NCBI RefSeq assembly: GCF_004337985.1
Contig: NC_043741.1
Location: forward strand, 3,596,953-3,660,952
Length of the DNA: 64,000 nt
Direction: 5' to 3'
DNA from: Pyricularia pennisetigena
Lineage: Eukaryota; Ascomycota; Sordariomycetes; Magnaporthales; Pyriculariaceae
Shown: positions 36,886 to 48,826 of the stretch, piece after piece
Position numbering within the stretch: the first letter of the stretch is position 1
Layout of the letters: the number at the start of each line of letters is the position of its first letter
The notes under the pieces: model-generated
What the model was told of the DNA's origin: nothing
Database searches by the model: none
What the model saw: the letters and a program-made list of their open reading frames with translations, nothing else
Position numbers and translations under genes: made by a program

Positions 36886-38432
36886 ATGGACGCCTTCGTC
36901 ACCCGCAAGAAACGAAAGTCGAGCCCAACACCACTAAATGACTTGTGTGAAGACGGTGACGGCGACGAGTCTACCGATTTCAAGCTAACTCTCTTAAGCT
37001 CCCTTCACCCGGATCTTGATCACGAGACTCTTCTCGACGTCTTGCTCGCCCACGAAGGCTGTGTCTCGGATGCGTCTGCCGCCCTATCTTTGCCACAGAA
37101 GCAAACTATCACTAAATATTCAAACCCGGGAGCACAGTCTTCCCTTCGATCTTTTGCTAATCCCCTTTCGGGAACCTTTTCTTCTCCCACCCCTGCCAAG
37201 AAGTCCAGGCTATTGTCCAAAAAGGGCAAGACTCTGTTCTTGTTCGATCCCCTGGATATTGCTGAACACACTCCCTGCACCGTCATCCACAACTTTTTAG
37301 CCCCGGGGGAGGCAAACGATCTGCTCGAGGAGCTCCTACTCGAGTCTAAAACATATGAAAAGATAACGTTCAAGATGTTTGACAATGTCGTCTCCAGCCC
37401 GCACACTTGCGGCTTCTACGTTGGCAGTGCCGAGGAGCTCAGGGATCAGAAGTATGAATACTTGTACAACGGCGCTAGACTGTCTGTACGTCCATATGAA
37501 GCCGAAGCACATGGCCAGCACTCGGCGATGCCGGAATCACTGACCAAGCGGATACTCAGGACGTGAGGCGCTTGACGCCCCGACTGGAGGCTGTGAAGCC
37601 CAAGGTTCAAGAGGCAGTGAACCGCGAAATTCAGCATCGGATAGCAACAAAATATCCCGGCGGCAAGAAACTCAAGTATCAGTGTCCGCGACCCTGGGCC
37701 CCCAATGCCGCTTTTGTAAACTGCTACAACGGGCCACAGCAGAACGTCGGCTGGCACAGCGATCAGCTCACCTATCTGGGCCCCCGGGCAGTCATTGGCT
37801 CGCTGTCTTTAGGGGTTGCCCGGGAGTTTCGTGTGAGGCGGGTCCTACCTAGGACCGAGGTGGATCCGGCAGGCGATGGCAGCGGCGTCAAGACAACCCA
37901 ACAGAGTGTATCTGATGAGGACAGCCTCCGGGGCGACGCCGAAGGCCAGATATCCATTCACCTCCCCCACAACTCGCTGCTTGTGATGCATGCCGAGATG
38001 CAAGAGGAGTGGAAGCACAGTATCGCCCCGGCTCAGGCCATCGAGCCACATCCAATCGCCGGTAATAGGCGTATCAATATCACGTACAGAGACTACAGGC
38101 CCGAGTTTCATCCAAGCCTGACCCCCAAGTGTCGTTGTGGAATTGCCACCGTAATGCGCGTTGTACAGAAAAAGAAAGAGAATTGGGGTAAGGGCAGTCT
38201 CTTCTTCGTCCGAGCAACTCCCCGTCACTTCTGTTGCTGCTTAGGGCTGTTACAATAATGCTAATGACTGCAAATAACGACGGTTGGTCTCTTTGCAGGC
38301 AAGTACTTTTGGATGTGCCACGCTGGAAATGTTCCTGGCAAAGATGGCTGTTCTTTCTTCCAATGGGCTGAATTTGACGACGATGGAAATCCACTTTTGA
38401 AAACTCAGCAGGCCCACGGTACAACAAAATAG
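36886..38432 (+). CDS. CUE-like / AlkB-type 2-oxoglutarate dioxygenase with GRF zinc finger
   Basis: Probable nucleic-acid dealkylating Fe(II)/2-oxoglutarate dioxygenase. Exons 36886-37485, 37560-38187 and 38299-38432 give about 453 residues. Domains in order: a CUE-like ubiquitin-binding helix region near residues 25-65 (LLSSLHPDLDHETLLDVLLA), a basic linker, then the AlkB core from about residue 120. The core has CYNGPQQNVGWHSDQLTYLG with the HxD iron ligands, a distal histidine in WKHSIAP, and RINITYRDYRP giving the AlkB R-x5-R signature. The C-terminus is a GRF-type zinc finger (CRCG, then GKYFWMC, then CSFFQW), expected to bind single-stranded nucleic acid. The relation is to the ALKBH2/3 group; the substrate is not determinable here. 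Start MDAFVTRKKRK is the first in-frame ATG. Confidence 0.9.
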
Positions 38433-38608
38433 ATAAACATAGGTAGCAGCTCTTGTCTCTATCCTCCCTTTCTCTGCCTTTTCCACCGGTAAACAAGTAT
38501 TGCCTGGTTCTCGTTGCTGATAAACCAATTGTTGTCCTACTTTTACCTACGTCAAGTATGTTTTGGCTAATTCTGTATCTGCTTAGACCTAGGCGGCCTG
38601 GTATTTGA

Positions 38609-41296
38609 TTACCACCAGCCACCCCATCCCCACCTCCCACCTGCCTCCCGCTTACCCTTGCTGTTGTTGCCTCTCAGGCTCCGAGGATCATACTGATACG
38701 AGTCTTGCACCAACAGCTTCTGGCTGTCATTGTTGCTGCCGCATTCGCTGGGCACGAGGCTGCGCAAGGTGTCCACTCCAAGTGATCTTCGGTTGCGCAG
38801 TGCCGTCTCCCGAAGTGACTCTCGCCGTGCGTCGGGATCCCGCTTCCGCCATAGGTTCGGCGGCTCGGTGGTCGACCCTTGGCTATTCTGTGATTGTTGT
38901 TGTCTTTGCTGGAGGCCTTCTACACGGCTAGCCACAATTCCGTTTGGATTTTTCGGTTCTCGCCCACGAAAAGATGCCGCGGGTGTGGAGAAGGGCTTTG
39001 GCGCCGGTGTTTTGGTCGACGAAGCTCGGCGGATCTGGGTCCAGAGCTTGTGGGCGGGATCGGGGGTTCTCCTCTCACGCTCGCTTCCACTATCTGCTGT
39101 CGAGCCTGCCCTAGCCTTTCGTAGGCTAGCACGCCGTGCTGGCACGGTGGGTACGGCGTTGCCTTCGATGCTGGACAGCGGCCGCCGGCCCACTGAGGAC
39201 TCGGCAGGCGATCGGCAAGACCGACTGCTGGCCTGTGACTGCCGCCCCACCGACGTACGGTCCATCACGTCTCTGGCAGCTGCCACGCCCCAGCAAGAAG
39301 CTACGATCTGAATAAGTGGGTTCGGCATCGAGGCTGGAGAGGGTGACCACGGCGAGGTTGAGCTACGTCTCTCAATGGCTGCTATTACCTGCGTCTCGAT
39401 CTTGTGATTGCTTGCAGTTGTTGTTGTCGTCGAAGACATCAGCGAGTCGCCACCGCGAGGAACCTGTCGTTGCTGTTGCGACTGCTGCTGAGGAAAACCT
39501 GAGTGGCGGTAGGTAAGCCTCACACGTAGAAACTCCGCCTGTGTGCTGCCTAGCTGAAGCTCGAGGTCTCTTATCAACTCCTCGGAGTCGTGCCGTCTAC
39601 CATGTTCTTGACCTGGGAAGTCGGCAAAGTCGGGCTTTTGAGTTGAATGGAGCTCGACATGGGCCAGCGCAAGAATCTTGTCTCCTGGTGCCAGGGTTCT
39701 ATATATTCAACCCCCAAAAAATGGTTAGAGAAGTTCCAAACTTACTCCTGCTGATGATGACTCCTTACGTTGGTGCTGTCCTATCCATAAGGACCTCCAT
39801 CAAGGAGCTGCCATCCACAGCAAATACCTCGAGACTTATATCGTATAGATAACCAAATTGATGAAGACCTGGGTTTGCATCGTAATTTGTTAAATATTTA
39901 CCCTCTTTCATCGGCCACAAACGAAGACAGTGCCTTGATGAAAGCACTCACCTAACTCGTTGTCATGCACAACCCTCGGAGTCAGCTGTAACTGCTCTCC
40001 TCCTCCGTTCCACACATCTCCGAAACGATTCCTGGCCACCATGATCTCTGGCCGAGTCAACTGTGTCGAGACCTGAACAGCCGCCCAGAAGCTGCGTCTG
40101 CCAGAATCGACACCTTTGCACTCCGGTACTACTGTGACACAAGGCACCAATACCAGTGGATCTGCCAGCGGAGGGCTCTGATGGTATTGCTGTCTTCCAA
40201 ATGGTGCGTGGCTGAGGAATGGTAGACAAGTATTGGCGCGCGAGTATGGATCACCGCCGTCATGTGCATACGACCTATAGGAAGGAGGTGAGTGAGACCA
40301 CTGCTGCGTTGCTTGAAATGACTCGCCCGAGGGGCTCCGCGAGACGAAGGAGCTTCCCGTCTTGTTCTGCGTGAGCAGCACATCTGGTACATTTCTGCTC
40401 TGCAAACTTGGTCGTGCCTGGCCAACAGCCGAGTCTCCATCGCTGTCTTCTTACAGGGCCATACGTCCTCTAGTTAGTCAATGAAGCACATGCTCAAAGC
40501 CTGTAGGAGAGCTGCTTGGACAAGTCACACCTGAAGAGATACAAAACCAAGACCAGGTACGTACCGTCGTAAGCATCGGGCCCGATTCCAGCCAGCCCAC
40601 CTCCTCTCACGCAGGGCGACCACGTCCAGCTCGAGGAGATCTGAGACCTCCTTACCACACTCCCGCCGCCGCTCACGCCACGCCTGCGCTTGGGTATTGT
40701 CAGCGGGGCATCGCCGCCTGGCAGCTCGGGGGCGCTGCTGCCGCCGCTTGTGTCTGTATCGCCACTAGTCCTCCTGGGGCTGCTGCCGCCGCCGCTGCCG
40801 CCTCGCCCACCGCACCGTCCGACCGTGGCTGATCCGCGGAGGACGCTCTCACGTCGCTTGACGATCTGGAGGGGCTCGGGCTGGGCGGTGTCGCCCAGAA
40901 GACCCAGTCCGTAGTCTGTGCTACTCGTGGACTTGCTGGCGATGCCTGCTCCGGCGAGATAACCGTGAAACTCCATGTCAGATTGCTTGCACGACGTGGT
41001 CGCCAGACGGGTGAAGTAACATTAGTCGCTTCTGTTGCCGCGCCAAGGACCGTTGTTGATGCTGCCGCTCCGATGCTGCCCAGGTCGGACGCGCTGTCGA
41101 GTCCGCGCCAGGAATCCGCGGTAAAGCAAGAAGCTCTTTTCGGTGAGGAGCTGCGGCGGTTGTTGAGACGACGAAAGCACCGCTCAACAGGATTCAAATG
41201 TAGACGAAGACCGCGTCTGAAGTAAACGGCCGCTGCGACAACCAGTATAGCGCTGATGAAGAGGACTGGGATGCCAATTGCGAATTTCTTACTCAT
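38609..41296 (-). CDS. Uncharacterised single-pass membrane protein
   Basis: Proposed exons, right to left: 41296-41051, 40985-40565, 40446-39952, 39868-39769, 39698-38609, about 783 residues. The N-terminus MSKKFAIGIPVLFISAILVV followed by AAAVYFRRG is a clear membrane anchor with a basic flank. The rest is Ser/Gly/Arg-rich and low in complexity. A more ordered middle runs across exons 3-5 (SFWAAVQVSTQLTRPEIMVA, LYDISLEVFAVDGSSLMEVL, APGDKILALAHVELH). Introns 2, 3 and 4 have good signals (GTACGT, GTGAGT, GTAAGG donors). Intron 1 (41050-40986) has a good branch ACTAAT but a weak GTCCTT donor, so that junction is uncertain. No enzyme motif is seen and I do not recognise the family. It converges on the AlkB-like gene with 176 nt between stops. 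Confidence 0.7.
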
Positions 41297-41540
41297 TATT
41301 CATAAAAAAGAGACTGGATGCTGCTAGAACCTGGCAAAGCTTGTTGATATGGTAATTATAACCCCGAACAATCTATTGCAAAATCCGAGAGGCCCCCTGG
41401 ACAATTCTGTAGCATCTATGATTTGTTTTGGATAGGATAACGGCTCGAAGACCAGTACGACAGAATCATGGCATGCAACTGACACTGGTTACAGAGCTAA
41501 CTAGGAAGGCAATACACCAGCGCACCTTCCGCAGACCCCC

Positions 41541-42804
41541 CTACTGCGAAGTCACAGAAGGACCGAGTGTCTTGAGCAGATTCTTTCTAGCGGTTTCCAC
41601 ATCGTCTTTCTCCATATTGATAAACCGAATCTACAATGTGAGAACTTCGTCAGTAGGCTGCTTCAGAGAATTCCAGTTGGCTCACAAAGTCGTCGGGTCG
41701 ATACATACCACATCATCAGCGGCACCACCAGCGTTTCCAAAGAGAACCGGCTCGGACAGGCTTGCTGCTATACCTCTCCTGACCCTTTCCTCCCAGACTC
41801 CCTCCCAATTCCACTCTCCTGGTCTACGAGCAAAAGCACCCGATCCTGCCTCTGGGGCGTCATCACCGCCCAGTTCCTGGGACAGAGGCACTCCTTGCGT
41901 GGTCTTGGGTGTACTTGACCCTCCTGGACCAGACGGAGAGGTTGCGCTGTCATTGGAGCTGGCCGTTTGGCTCTGGCGTGTCTTCCAAGCATGCCAAGCT
42001 CCTGGATTGCCGGCGGCTTCGAGAGGCACTGAGTCGAGAACAGCGGCGTCGTCGAAAGTGCTGGCGATGTACCGAAGAACTTCAAACGTTGATATCTCCT
42101 CGCTCTCGATCTCTGTCTGTAGGTGTCGCTGCGGGCCACCCCCAGATGACAGGTTCGAAGCTGGCGTACCACCGTGGCTGGCTCCGGCCCCTGACGGTCG
42201 CGGCGGTGTTTGCAATTGACTGCTGCCACTCGCGACCCTGTTGCCACCCTGGCCAGGTCTTTTATGTCCACCGCCCCTCCCAAACCAGTTGGGAAACCCG
42301 TGCCGAAGACTGAAGCCCCCTGGGGGCAGTCGCTCCTCGTCGGTTGCGCTCACTGTGCCATTGTCGTGGATATCGGTGGTGTACATGTAGGTGGTCAGAG
42401 GCGTGATCAACGGATGGAAGATGTCGGTCGAGAAAGTCACCAATGGGGGTAGACGCGGGTAGGTGTCGGGGAATGATATTTGAAAGCGGAGAATTGCGGT
42501 TTCGTATGGTCCTGGCCATAGCAAGCAAGCCCATTAGAATCCTGACATGGCGAGCGCAGACCACACCGAGTTCTCCTGTTCGTACCTTTCCGTACGAAGA
42601 TGACGCCCGACCATAGTGCAGGGTCACCGGGTGTCAAGCTCATGAAGACACCATCTGGGCAAGCTTGCTTCAACCCTGCACTGTCGCACGTGTACTCCAG
42701 TTAGCCACGTAGGTACGGTACGGTACCTTGGGTGCATGAGGTATCTGGTCTACGTACAACTCGGCGAGGAGATGTTGTCTCCTGAGCGCTGGAAGCGTGG
42801 ACAT
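41541..42804 (-). CDS. AKTIP/FTS-like ubiquitin E2 variant
   Basis: Exons, right to left: 42804-42758, 42680-42586, 42511-41709, 41630-41541, about 344 residues. The N-terminal 110 residues are a UBC fold: STLPALRRQHLLAEFAGLKQ, then ALWSGVIFVRKGPYETAILR, FQISFPDTYPRLPPLVTF and STDIFHPLITP. Where active E2s have HPN and a catalytic Cys, this protein has FHPLI and no cysteine, as in metazoan AKTIP (Fused Toes). FTS with Hook and FHIP links early endosomes to dynein in Aspergillus and animals, so that role is inferred. The middle is a low-complexity linker. The tail contains WEGVWEERVRRGIAASL and the last exon MEKDDVETARKNLL, likely helical. All four junctions are in phase. Confidence 0.78.
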
Positions 42805-43548
42805 CTTTGTGGACCCCATATTGGAACTGCTTGAGCAAATTCCCAAGATCTCCCCAAGCTTTCATGATCGAGAACAGAACATAATGAACTTGACACACGA
42901 AACCATGGTCGCCTTGTTTATGCGTTTCGTTTTCTCCAGACCGCGACGGATTGAGCCGAGGGCGGTGGCAAGCGTCAATATATCGAGTCGACCCCTGTCC
43001 CCTGCTATAGCCCCTCTCTTCCCGATGTCGGAATGCCGTCATGGCGGGGTCAAAAGCGCATTCTTAGGATCAATCGTTAGCTTGCATTGTCCGGGTATGT
43101 CATATCAAGTGCCGCCCAATACCCGATAAAAATAGGCACAGATACGAAACTAATAAGGAAGCTTGGACTAGACTATTGTAGGCCCAATTCCAATTCGCAC
43201 CTATTTATTGCATGTAACTCAGAGTAGAATTCTGTCACTATGGTCAAAGACTTTAAAGCGGAGACCGGCGTCAGGTGAGGTTTGATGATGAAGCGAGAGA
43301 AAAAAAAAAATACAGTTTTCTGCAAAAAGACTATTCTGCAGTCATAAAAAATCCAACTTCCAAACGTCTAATGTAGACTTTTGTTTTTTTTTTTCCAACC
43401 CCTGACTTGTGCTTCTGATGAATGAGGGGAGAAGAAACAATGCACGCGCAAAAGCTTATGGTATAAATGCTATGCTGGCTAAAGAAGAAATGATCCAGAA
43501 ACCCCTGGGCAACCACGGCTTACTCGGTGCTATACGGTCAGCTTGTAT
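42805..43548. other. Intergenic region between E2-variant and CCDC124-family genes
   Basis: 0.74 kb upstream of the E2-variant start and downstream of the CCDC124-family stop, both on the minus strand. It contains short A and T runs (about 43300, 43383). No supported gene. Confidence 0.5.
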
Positions 43549-44686
43549 CTATTTCTTCTCCGCCAGCCTGCCCTCGATCTTGGCCTTCTCCCGCTCGCGA
43601 ATCTCCTTCAGCTCCTGCTTGGAAGTGTCGTAGCTAGCCGTGACCTGGTTGAAGGGGTTCTCTGGGCTCTTTTCAAACTCCTTCCTGATCTTCTCCTGCT
43701 TCTGCTTGAGTCTCAGACCCGACATGCTCCCGTCGGCCTCGACCTCCTTGAGTCGCCTCTCCTCGAACGCGGCGTAGGCGGCCTTGAACCTCCTCTCCGG
43801 GTGCCTGTCGATCTTTGCCGCGTCCGATGAAGACGTCAAGGACAGGGCGTCGAGCGCATTGTCGATTCCTGTCGCGTTGAGGGCCGAGAGCGGCTTGCTG
43901 TCGTCTCCGTCGAGCTGGGAGAGGTCGAGGCCTCGTGACGGGGTATTCGTCTTCTTGACCGCCGATTTGGCATTCTTGGGGTTCGACCTTCCTGGGGTGT
44001 TCTTCTCCTCCTCTGCAAGTAGGGCGTCCTTCTCCGCCTTCTTTCTTGCTGCCTCGGCCTTCTTTGCAGCTTCAGCCTCCCTGTGACAAAACAAAAGAAA
44101 AGCGCGGCGCAAATGTTCCGTCAGCCCATGTTTCTTGTCTCGTTCTTCGTCTCGGCGCAGAACGCCACACATATAACCCCGCCTGATCGGAGTATTTTCA
44201 CCATGAGGAGGAGGGTTAGGGAAGCGGTGAGTGTGAAGGGGCGCGGGGAATGGGTAGGTACGTCGATTGAGAATGCAATATGTTTGGTTTTGACTTTCGT
44301 GGCTGTGTGCTACGTGTCGGAAGAGGATCTTGTCTCATAACCGAGTTTCTCTATTGTCCCCCCTGGCACTAATGTATAGGACGCCGAGGACTACATCCCC
44401 ATATGAAGGGAATAGCTAGTAGCAGCACCGTAGAGAAGTAGATTGTCTCCTCCGCGGGAGGAGCAATCCAATATGGTCGGCGGAAGGGAAAGCCAATCAA
44501 GGGGGGAGGGGGCGAAAAAAAGTCTTACTTCTTGGAGTTGTTCTTTGCGCCCTTATCCCACTCCGCTGCCTCTTTGGCCTCCCGACGGGCGTCCTCAGCT
44601 GCAGCTTTCTGCGCAGCGGCGTCGGCCTTGCGCGCGTTCCCAGCAGCCTTCTTGCTGTTCTCCCCTCCGCCCTTTTTGCCTGCCAT
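43549..44686 (-). CDS. CCDC124/Lso2-family ribosome-binding coiled-coil protein
   Basis: Homologues bind the intersubunit face of idle 80S ribosomes and help recovery from dormancy. Exons 44686-44529 and 44080-43549 give about 229 residues, close to human CCDC124. The N-terminus MAGKKGGGENSKKAAGNARK is very basic. It leads into a long Ala/Lys/Glu coiled coil that crosses the intron (WDKGAKNNSKK|EAEAAKKAEAARKK). The C-terminal half has the family's conserved region: HPERRFKAAYAAFEERRLKE, then LRLKQKQEKIRKEFEKSPEN and PFNQVTASYD. The 448 nt intron has a GTAAGA donor and a TCACAG acceptor. No signal or membrane segment is present. Confidence 0.9.
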
Positions 44687-47094
44687 GTTCGTGTGTCGTG
44701 CAAACAAAAAGACTGACTGATCGGTTTTCGATATCTGTTGCCTGCCGGGTTCTGCGAGCGGGGCTGATGAGCAAAGAGGGGTGGGAAAACGGTCTCTGGA
44801 ACTGCGCAAATACCAGATCGAGACGCAACTAAAAAAAAAAACCCAAAAAAAAAACCGTACGAGGACAATAAAATGTCGGTGTTACGTCGGATGGAGGGCT
44901 GTCGTAGCACTGAACTGTAAATGCATGTATGTGATAAATGAAAAGAGAGGAAACCGCAAATTCGACCGCGGCAGTCTTTTACGCGACGGAAGAGTGACGC
45001 ATGTACGATCACTGTTCTGCCCCACAGTGGAGTGAGTGCAGCTTGGAGCTCTGGTGTGTATGGTCAGATATTACTACATTGGCCGAAGAGCGGAGTGACC
45101 CAGCTTAGTTAGGTAGGTAGGTAGTCGCCAGCTACCCGAGTCTAGGATCCTCTTGTCCGCTTGCCGCGCTCCCAAACAATGTCTCTCTCTATTTACGGAT
45201 ACCTAGCCTTGCTAACCTACCCCGGAGATCTCGAGCCGCCACTGCGGAGTGATTGGGGACCAACTCAACCACCTAACCTCGATCTCAAGCATGTTATCGT
45301 CCAAAACAACAAACCTACCGGAGTGGTCCACAGTTCGGTCGATTGCATCTCTTCCAATCTGGTATCATCTGAGACGGTCTTGGATATGGCCTGGTTATGC
45401 ACGCAACAGGTCTGTTGTTACAACGCGGCAGAGCGGTAAGTTACATCTCTGGCTCATAGTATCGAGGCACTGGTAGCTACGTATAACTTTGACTCCTTTA
45501 CATCCCTCTCGTCTCATATATGGCCTAGTCTACTGTAGGTCTGGTTGAATAGGATCAACTTCCGGTAGCCGACTTGATTTCATTTTGTTTATTTTCTTTT
45601 ATTTCACCGTCGTTTATGTGGTTGAAAACCAAAGCACAACACGGAAAGATGACTTGTTCTTGGTCTAGTAAAAGTCCCCGCCCTGTCGTTTGAGCATCTT
45701 GTCCTGTTGGTGGCAAATGTCCTACGGCATGTGATATGAAAGCAGCATCACTGCAGTGATAAAATATGGATGGGTAAGAATCAGCACCCTATCAGGTCCG
45801 GGGAGGGAGCAGCTGCACCAGCAACCGCTAGGATCGCTGCCGTAAAGGTTGTCCAGGTATCTGGGATGGGCAGTGGGCCAATCCCCAATGCAAGGGGGGG
45901 AGGGGGGCGTGTGGCTTCCAAATCCTTCTTAGACCCTATCTGCAGTACTTGATCTTCTTTTACGTTCTTTTCCGGAGAGGTACTTGTACTCATACCTATA
46001 CCAAATAAGAAGAATTATTATCATGTCCGAATCCCTTTTGGTAATGCGATTGACGCCATCATGTTGTGTTCGGGAGATGGTCTCCGACAGCAGATTGCGG
46101 ACCGCCTCGTTTAGCCGTACAGTTTTCTTCTTTTTTTTTTTGTGGTTTAATCTTTTTTTTTATTTTTTTATTTTTTTGTTTTTGTTTCTACCGTCCACTA
46201 AATTGCTCGAGTAGCAAGAACAACTTACTGCCAACCCACGACTCGAACAGACCGGTGTGAGATCAAAGGGTCATAAGAACGATAATATAGACCATTAGGC
46301 AGGGACAAAAAACAATCTGGCCAAGCGATGTGCGGATAGGGAAGAGCCTTTCATTGCAACCACAATATGCGAGCCATGGATGCTGCGGGTCTTGCCAGTC
46401 AACAGACCCCTCACCGGCTTCCGAGGTGTCATTCATCATCGGGTGCTTGGGTTCCAAGGCACGTACATGTTCGAATTGCTTCTTATTCATAAACCTGTTG
46501 TTTAGAGATGGGGTAATGCTGATCAGGTTCCTTGGATCTCTTGTGGGAGGGGGGGTCGTTGTGTTTGGCTCCCGATGCGGTCCAGCGCGCACCCAAGCAC
46601 GGTATCATGTGAAAGAATAGCGGTCGAGTCCTGTTCTCTCGACCACAGCTGAACACCCGTCATTTGCCAAGGGAGCTCGATCTGAAAGCCACGGCGGCTT
46701 GTCTCAGACCGGGACTGCGATCCGACATACCGTGATATGACCAACAGCTTAGCTTCCGGGACGACGAAGCATACTCTTGACTGAATCTGCAATGAGATCA
46801 ATATTGGTCTGTGGCACCTCGGAAAGACATTTGGGTCGCTGGGGATGCCTTGCATGCTACACCGCCGCCGACGCTCTCGTCATGGGACAGGGCGACATTG
46901 GGGGTATCACAAACGTCGCTGTAAGCCTGCCGCGCTGCTGCTACGGTGCCGGCCAGTTCCGCGCATGGCCGTGGGTAGGGGCTGCATACGAAAAGTTTGT
47001 CCATCCTATCGCGTAGCTCCGTATTTACGCACAACTGCCAAGAAAGCTGTCCGTCTGATTGGGCGCTGCCGGGTACATACAGAAGACAGCAACG

Positions 47095-47095
<1 letters not shown>

Positions 47096-47139
<44 letters not shown>
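47096..47139. repeat. (CA)n microsatellite
   Basis: About 22 CA dinucleotides; frames through it yield Thr-His or Val-Cys runs that are artefacts. Confidence 0.97.
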
Positions 47140-47140
<1 letters not shown>

Positions 47141-47583
47141 CAAATCCCATTTCTCTTCTGGGGTGCTGACAGCTCAACCTGCCTCTGCGCAGCCATGAAA
47201 TAGGATAACCAATACACATCTATGACATTACTTGTATATCTCGGTCCTCGATGAATTATACAAACCGTGTATGGGCGGGTGATTTTCGCGTGGCATCAAT
47301 TAATTGTATGCTGTGCGACGTTGGAGAGCTGCTGCAACCACCGCCGTCGTTGCCTGTAACTGCAAATGTTGTCAGTGGTTCGGGCAAAGTATTTCTATCC
47401 CCATTCCAGTACTCGGGTGCGATGCGTGCGTCGGCAGACGGCTGCCAACTCATCAGTCTATGCAGCCAACCTATGACAAGGCCACTTTAACTTTCACCGG
47501 TGAGACAACCAGAGAAAAGAACAGACCAGTGATTGCAATGTCAGATACCAGGTATGGTATGGGTGAACAGAACTTTGCGAGAG

Positions 47584-47607
47584 AAAAAAAAAAAAAAAAA
47601 AAAAAAA
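47584..47607. repeat. Poly(A) homopolymer, 24 nt
   Basis: Uninterrupted A run. Confidence 0.95.
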
Positions 47608-47971
47608 GCTGCACTGTCTTCCGGTACATTCGGCAAGATTGGTTGCATCGAGACAGCTGACCCTCGTGATACCTCTTTCTTACCCTGTAGGCGGATAAGG
47701 GGACTGTTGTGCATGCAACCGAGTCTGCAACGGGTGTGACCAGCGGTATAAAATACTCATGATCTGTGGCTGGTTCTTTTTCAAGTTCTTCATGCAGGAT
47801 GCAGGATACTCTAAACAGTCAGTCAAGATCCAGTCAAAGGCCGGATTTGGGTAGAGGGTGGCATTGCAGCCAAGAGCATGGCATGTTGAAGACGTCGCCA
47901 TGACATGACACTCGGTGAGATCTCTCGACGGTTCTAGGCTTGCCAGGCTCTGGGTCGTGTGATGTGGAGAT

Positions 47972-47998
47972 GCACTGAGAGCACTGAGAGCACTGAGA
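47972..47998. repeat. Tandem repeat of GCACTGAGA, three copies
   Basis: Three exact head-to-tail copies of a 9-nt unit. Confidence 0.9.
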
Positions 47999-48336
47999 GC
48001 ATACAGAGAGTTTTGTCCGCAGGGCAGCCTGATGACAAGAGATACCTGATATTGATCAGTTGTCAAACAGTTTAAAGGAGTATCATCTTGGTATGCGGCT
48101 CACTGCAAGGAGCTTGTCCCCCTGTCCAGATAGCCCTGCGGCCGCGCTATGCGGTATTAAAACGACCCGGCCCCAGAATGGATAAATACCGAGAGCAACA
48201 TGAAGCACACGCTCGTGCTGCACTGTGTGACCATGCAGGTTGAAATGAGGATGTTTATAGGTAGCTGAAAGCTTTAGTGTTGATCGTGCTGAGATTGGAA
48301 ACGAGTACCTTGATTGTGCGGACAAAAAAGCAAAAA

Positions 48337-48351
48337 AGCTCATGGCAGGGA
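48337..48351. repeat. Left target-site duplication of the SINE
   Basis: AGCTCATGGCAGGGA, identical to 48827-48841 on the far side of the element. Confidence 0.9.
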
Positions 48352-48826
48352 GTAGTAGTAGTAGTAGTATTATTTAACGCCGGGCTCGGCCCGGCTCATT
48401 AGCCGGCCGTTAGCAACCTCCCGAGGGGTATCTCGGCGCGCTTTCTATTTTTCTCTATTTACACAGCGGAAAACAAGGGCATAGAAGCGAATCGAGCCTG
48501 ACCGGGTTCGTGCCCGGCCCTGCTTACAGGGTTGGTTCACTGACGCGACCCCGTGCCTTCAGGCGCACGGAGGATTCGTCTGACGGCAGTTGACGGCTCT
48601 TCGTCGAGAGGGGCCTGTGTCCAACCAGCGGTGCTGTCGGTCGTTTGTAGCCATGTAGACGAAGTTCCCAACAAGTGTGGGCTCGACGGCACAGGCGGGT
48701 GGTTGTTGTCGATAGCCAGCCGGGTTATCCTTGCCACATTAAGTGGGGAGGAGGTGGAGGGAGCAGGATTCGAACCTACGTTACACAAGTAACAGCCATG
48801 GCGCTTAACCACTGCGCCATCCCCCC
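48352..48826 (-). mobile_element. tRNA-derived SINE, full length, minus orientation
   Basis: A 475 bp element between perfect 15-nt direct repeats. Read on the minus strand it opens with a tRNA-like head beginning GGGGGGATGGCGCAGTGG. The RNA polymerase III A box TGGCGCAGTGG is the complement of 48809-48819. The B box GGTTCGAATCC is the complement of 48766-48776, 33 nt away. A body of about 390 nt follows with several short GC-rich inverted repeats and no ORF. It ends in a short TAC-repeat tail (complement of 48352-48369). Size, tRNA head and trinucleotide tail resemble Mg-SINE of Magnaporthe; identity at sequence level could not be tested. A perfect duplication suggests recent insertion. Confidence 0.85.

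Noticed and set aside
38730..39311. 193-codon open frame on the + strand
   Set aside because: Antisense to the Arg/Ser-rich last exon of the membrane-protein gene.
41428..42219. 263-codon open frame on the + strand
   Set aside because: Antisense to the E2-variant exon 3; the minus strand gives clear UBC motifs and in-phase introns.
46236..46310. tRNA-like GTTCGAGTC box on the minus strand
   Set aside because: The T-stem does not pair, the acceptor stem has mismatches and no good A box lies at the right distance.
46263..46855. Minus-strand frames suggesting a small gene
   Set aside because: Two overlapping frames without a convincing intron to join them and no recognisable domain.
47025..47217. 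Frames with long Thr-His or Val-Cys runs
   Set aside because: They are translations of the (CA)n microsatellite.
48745..48826. Stand-alone tRNA gene on the minus strand
   Set aside because: A and B boxes are good but the acceptor and anticodon stems are imperfect, and the sequence is the head of a longer element bounded by target duplications.
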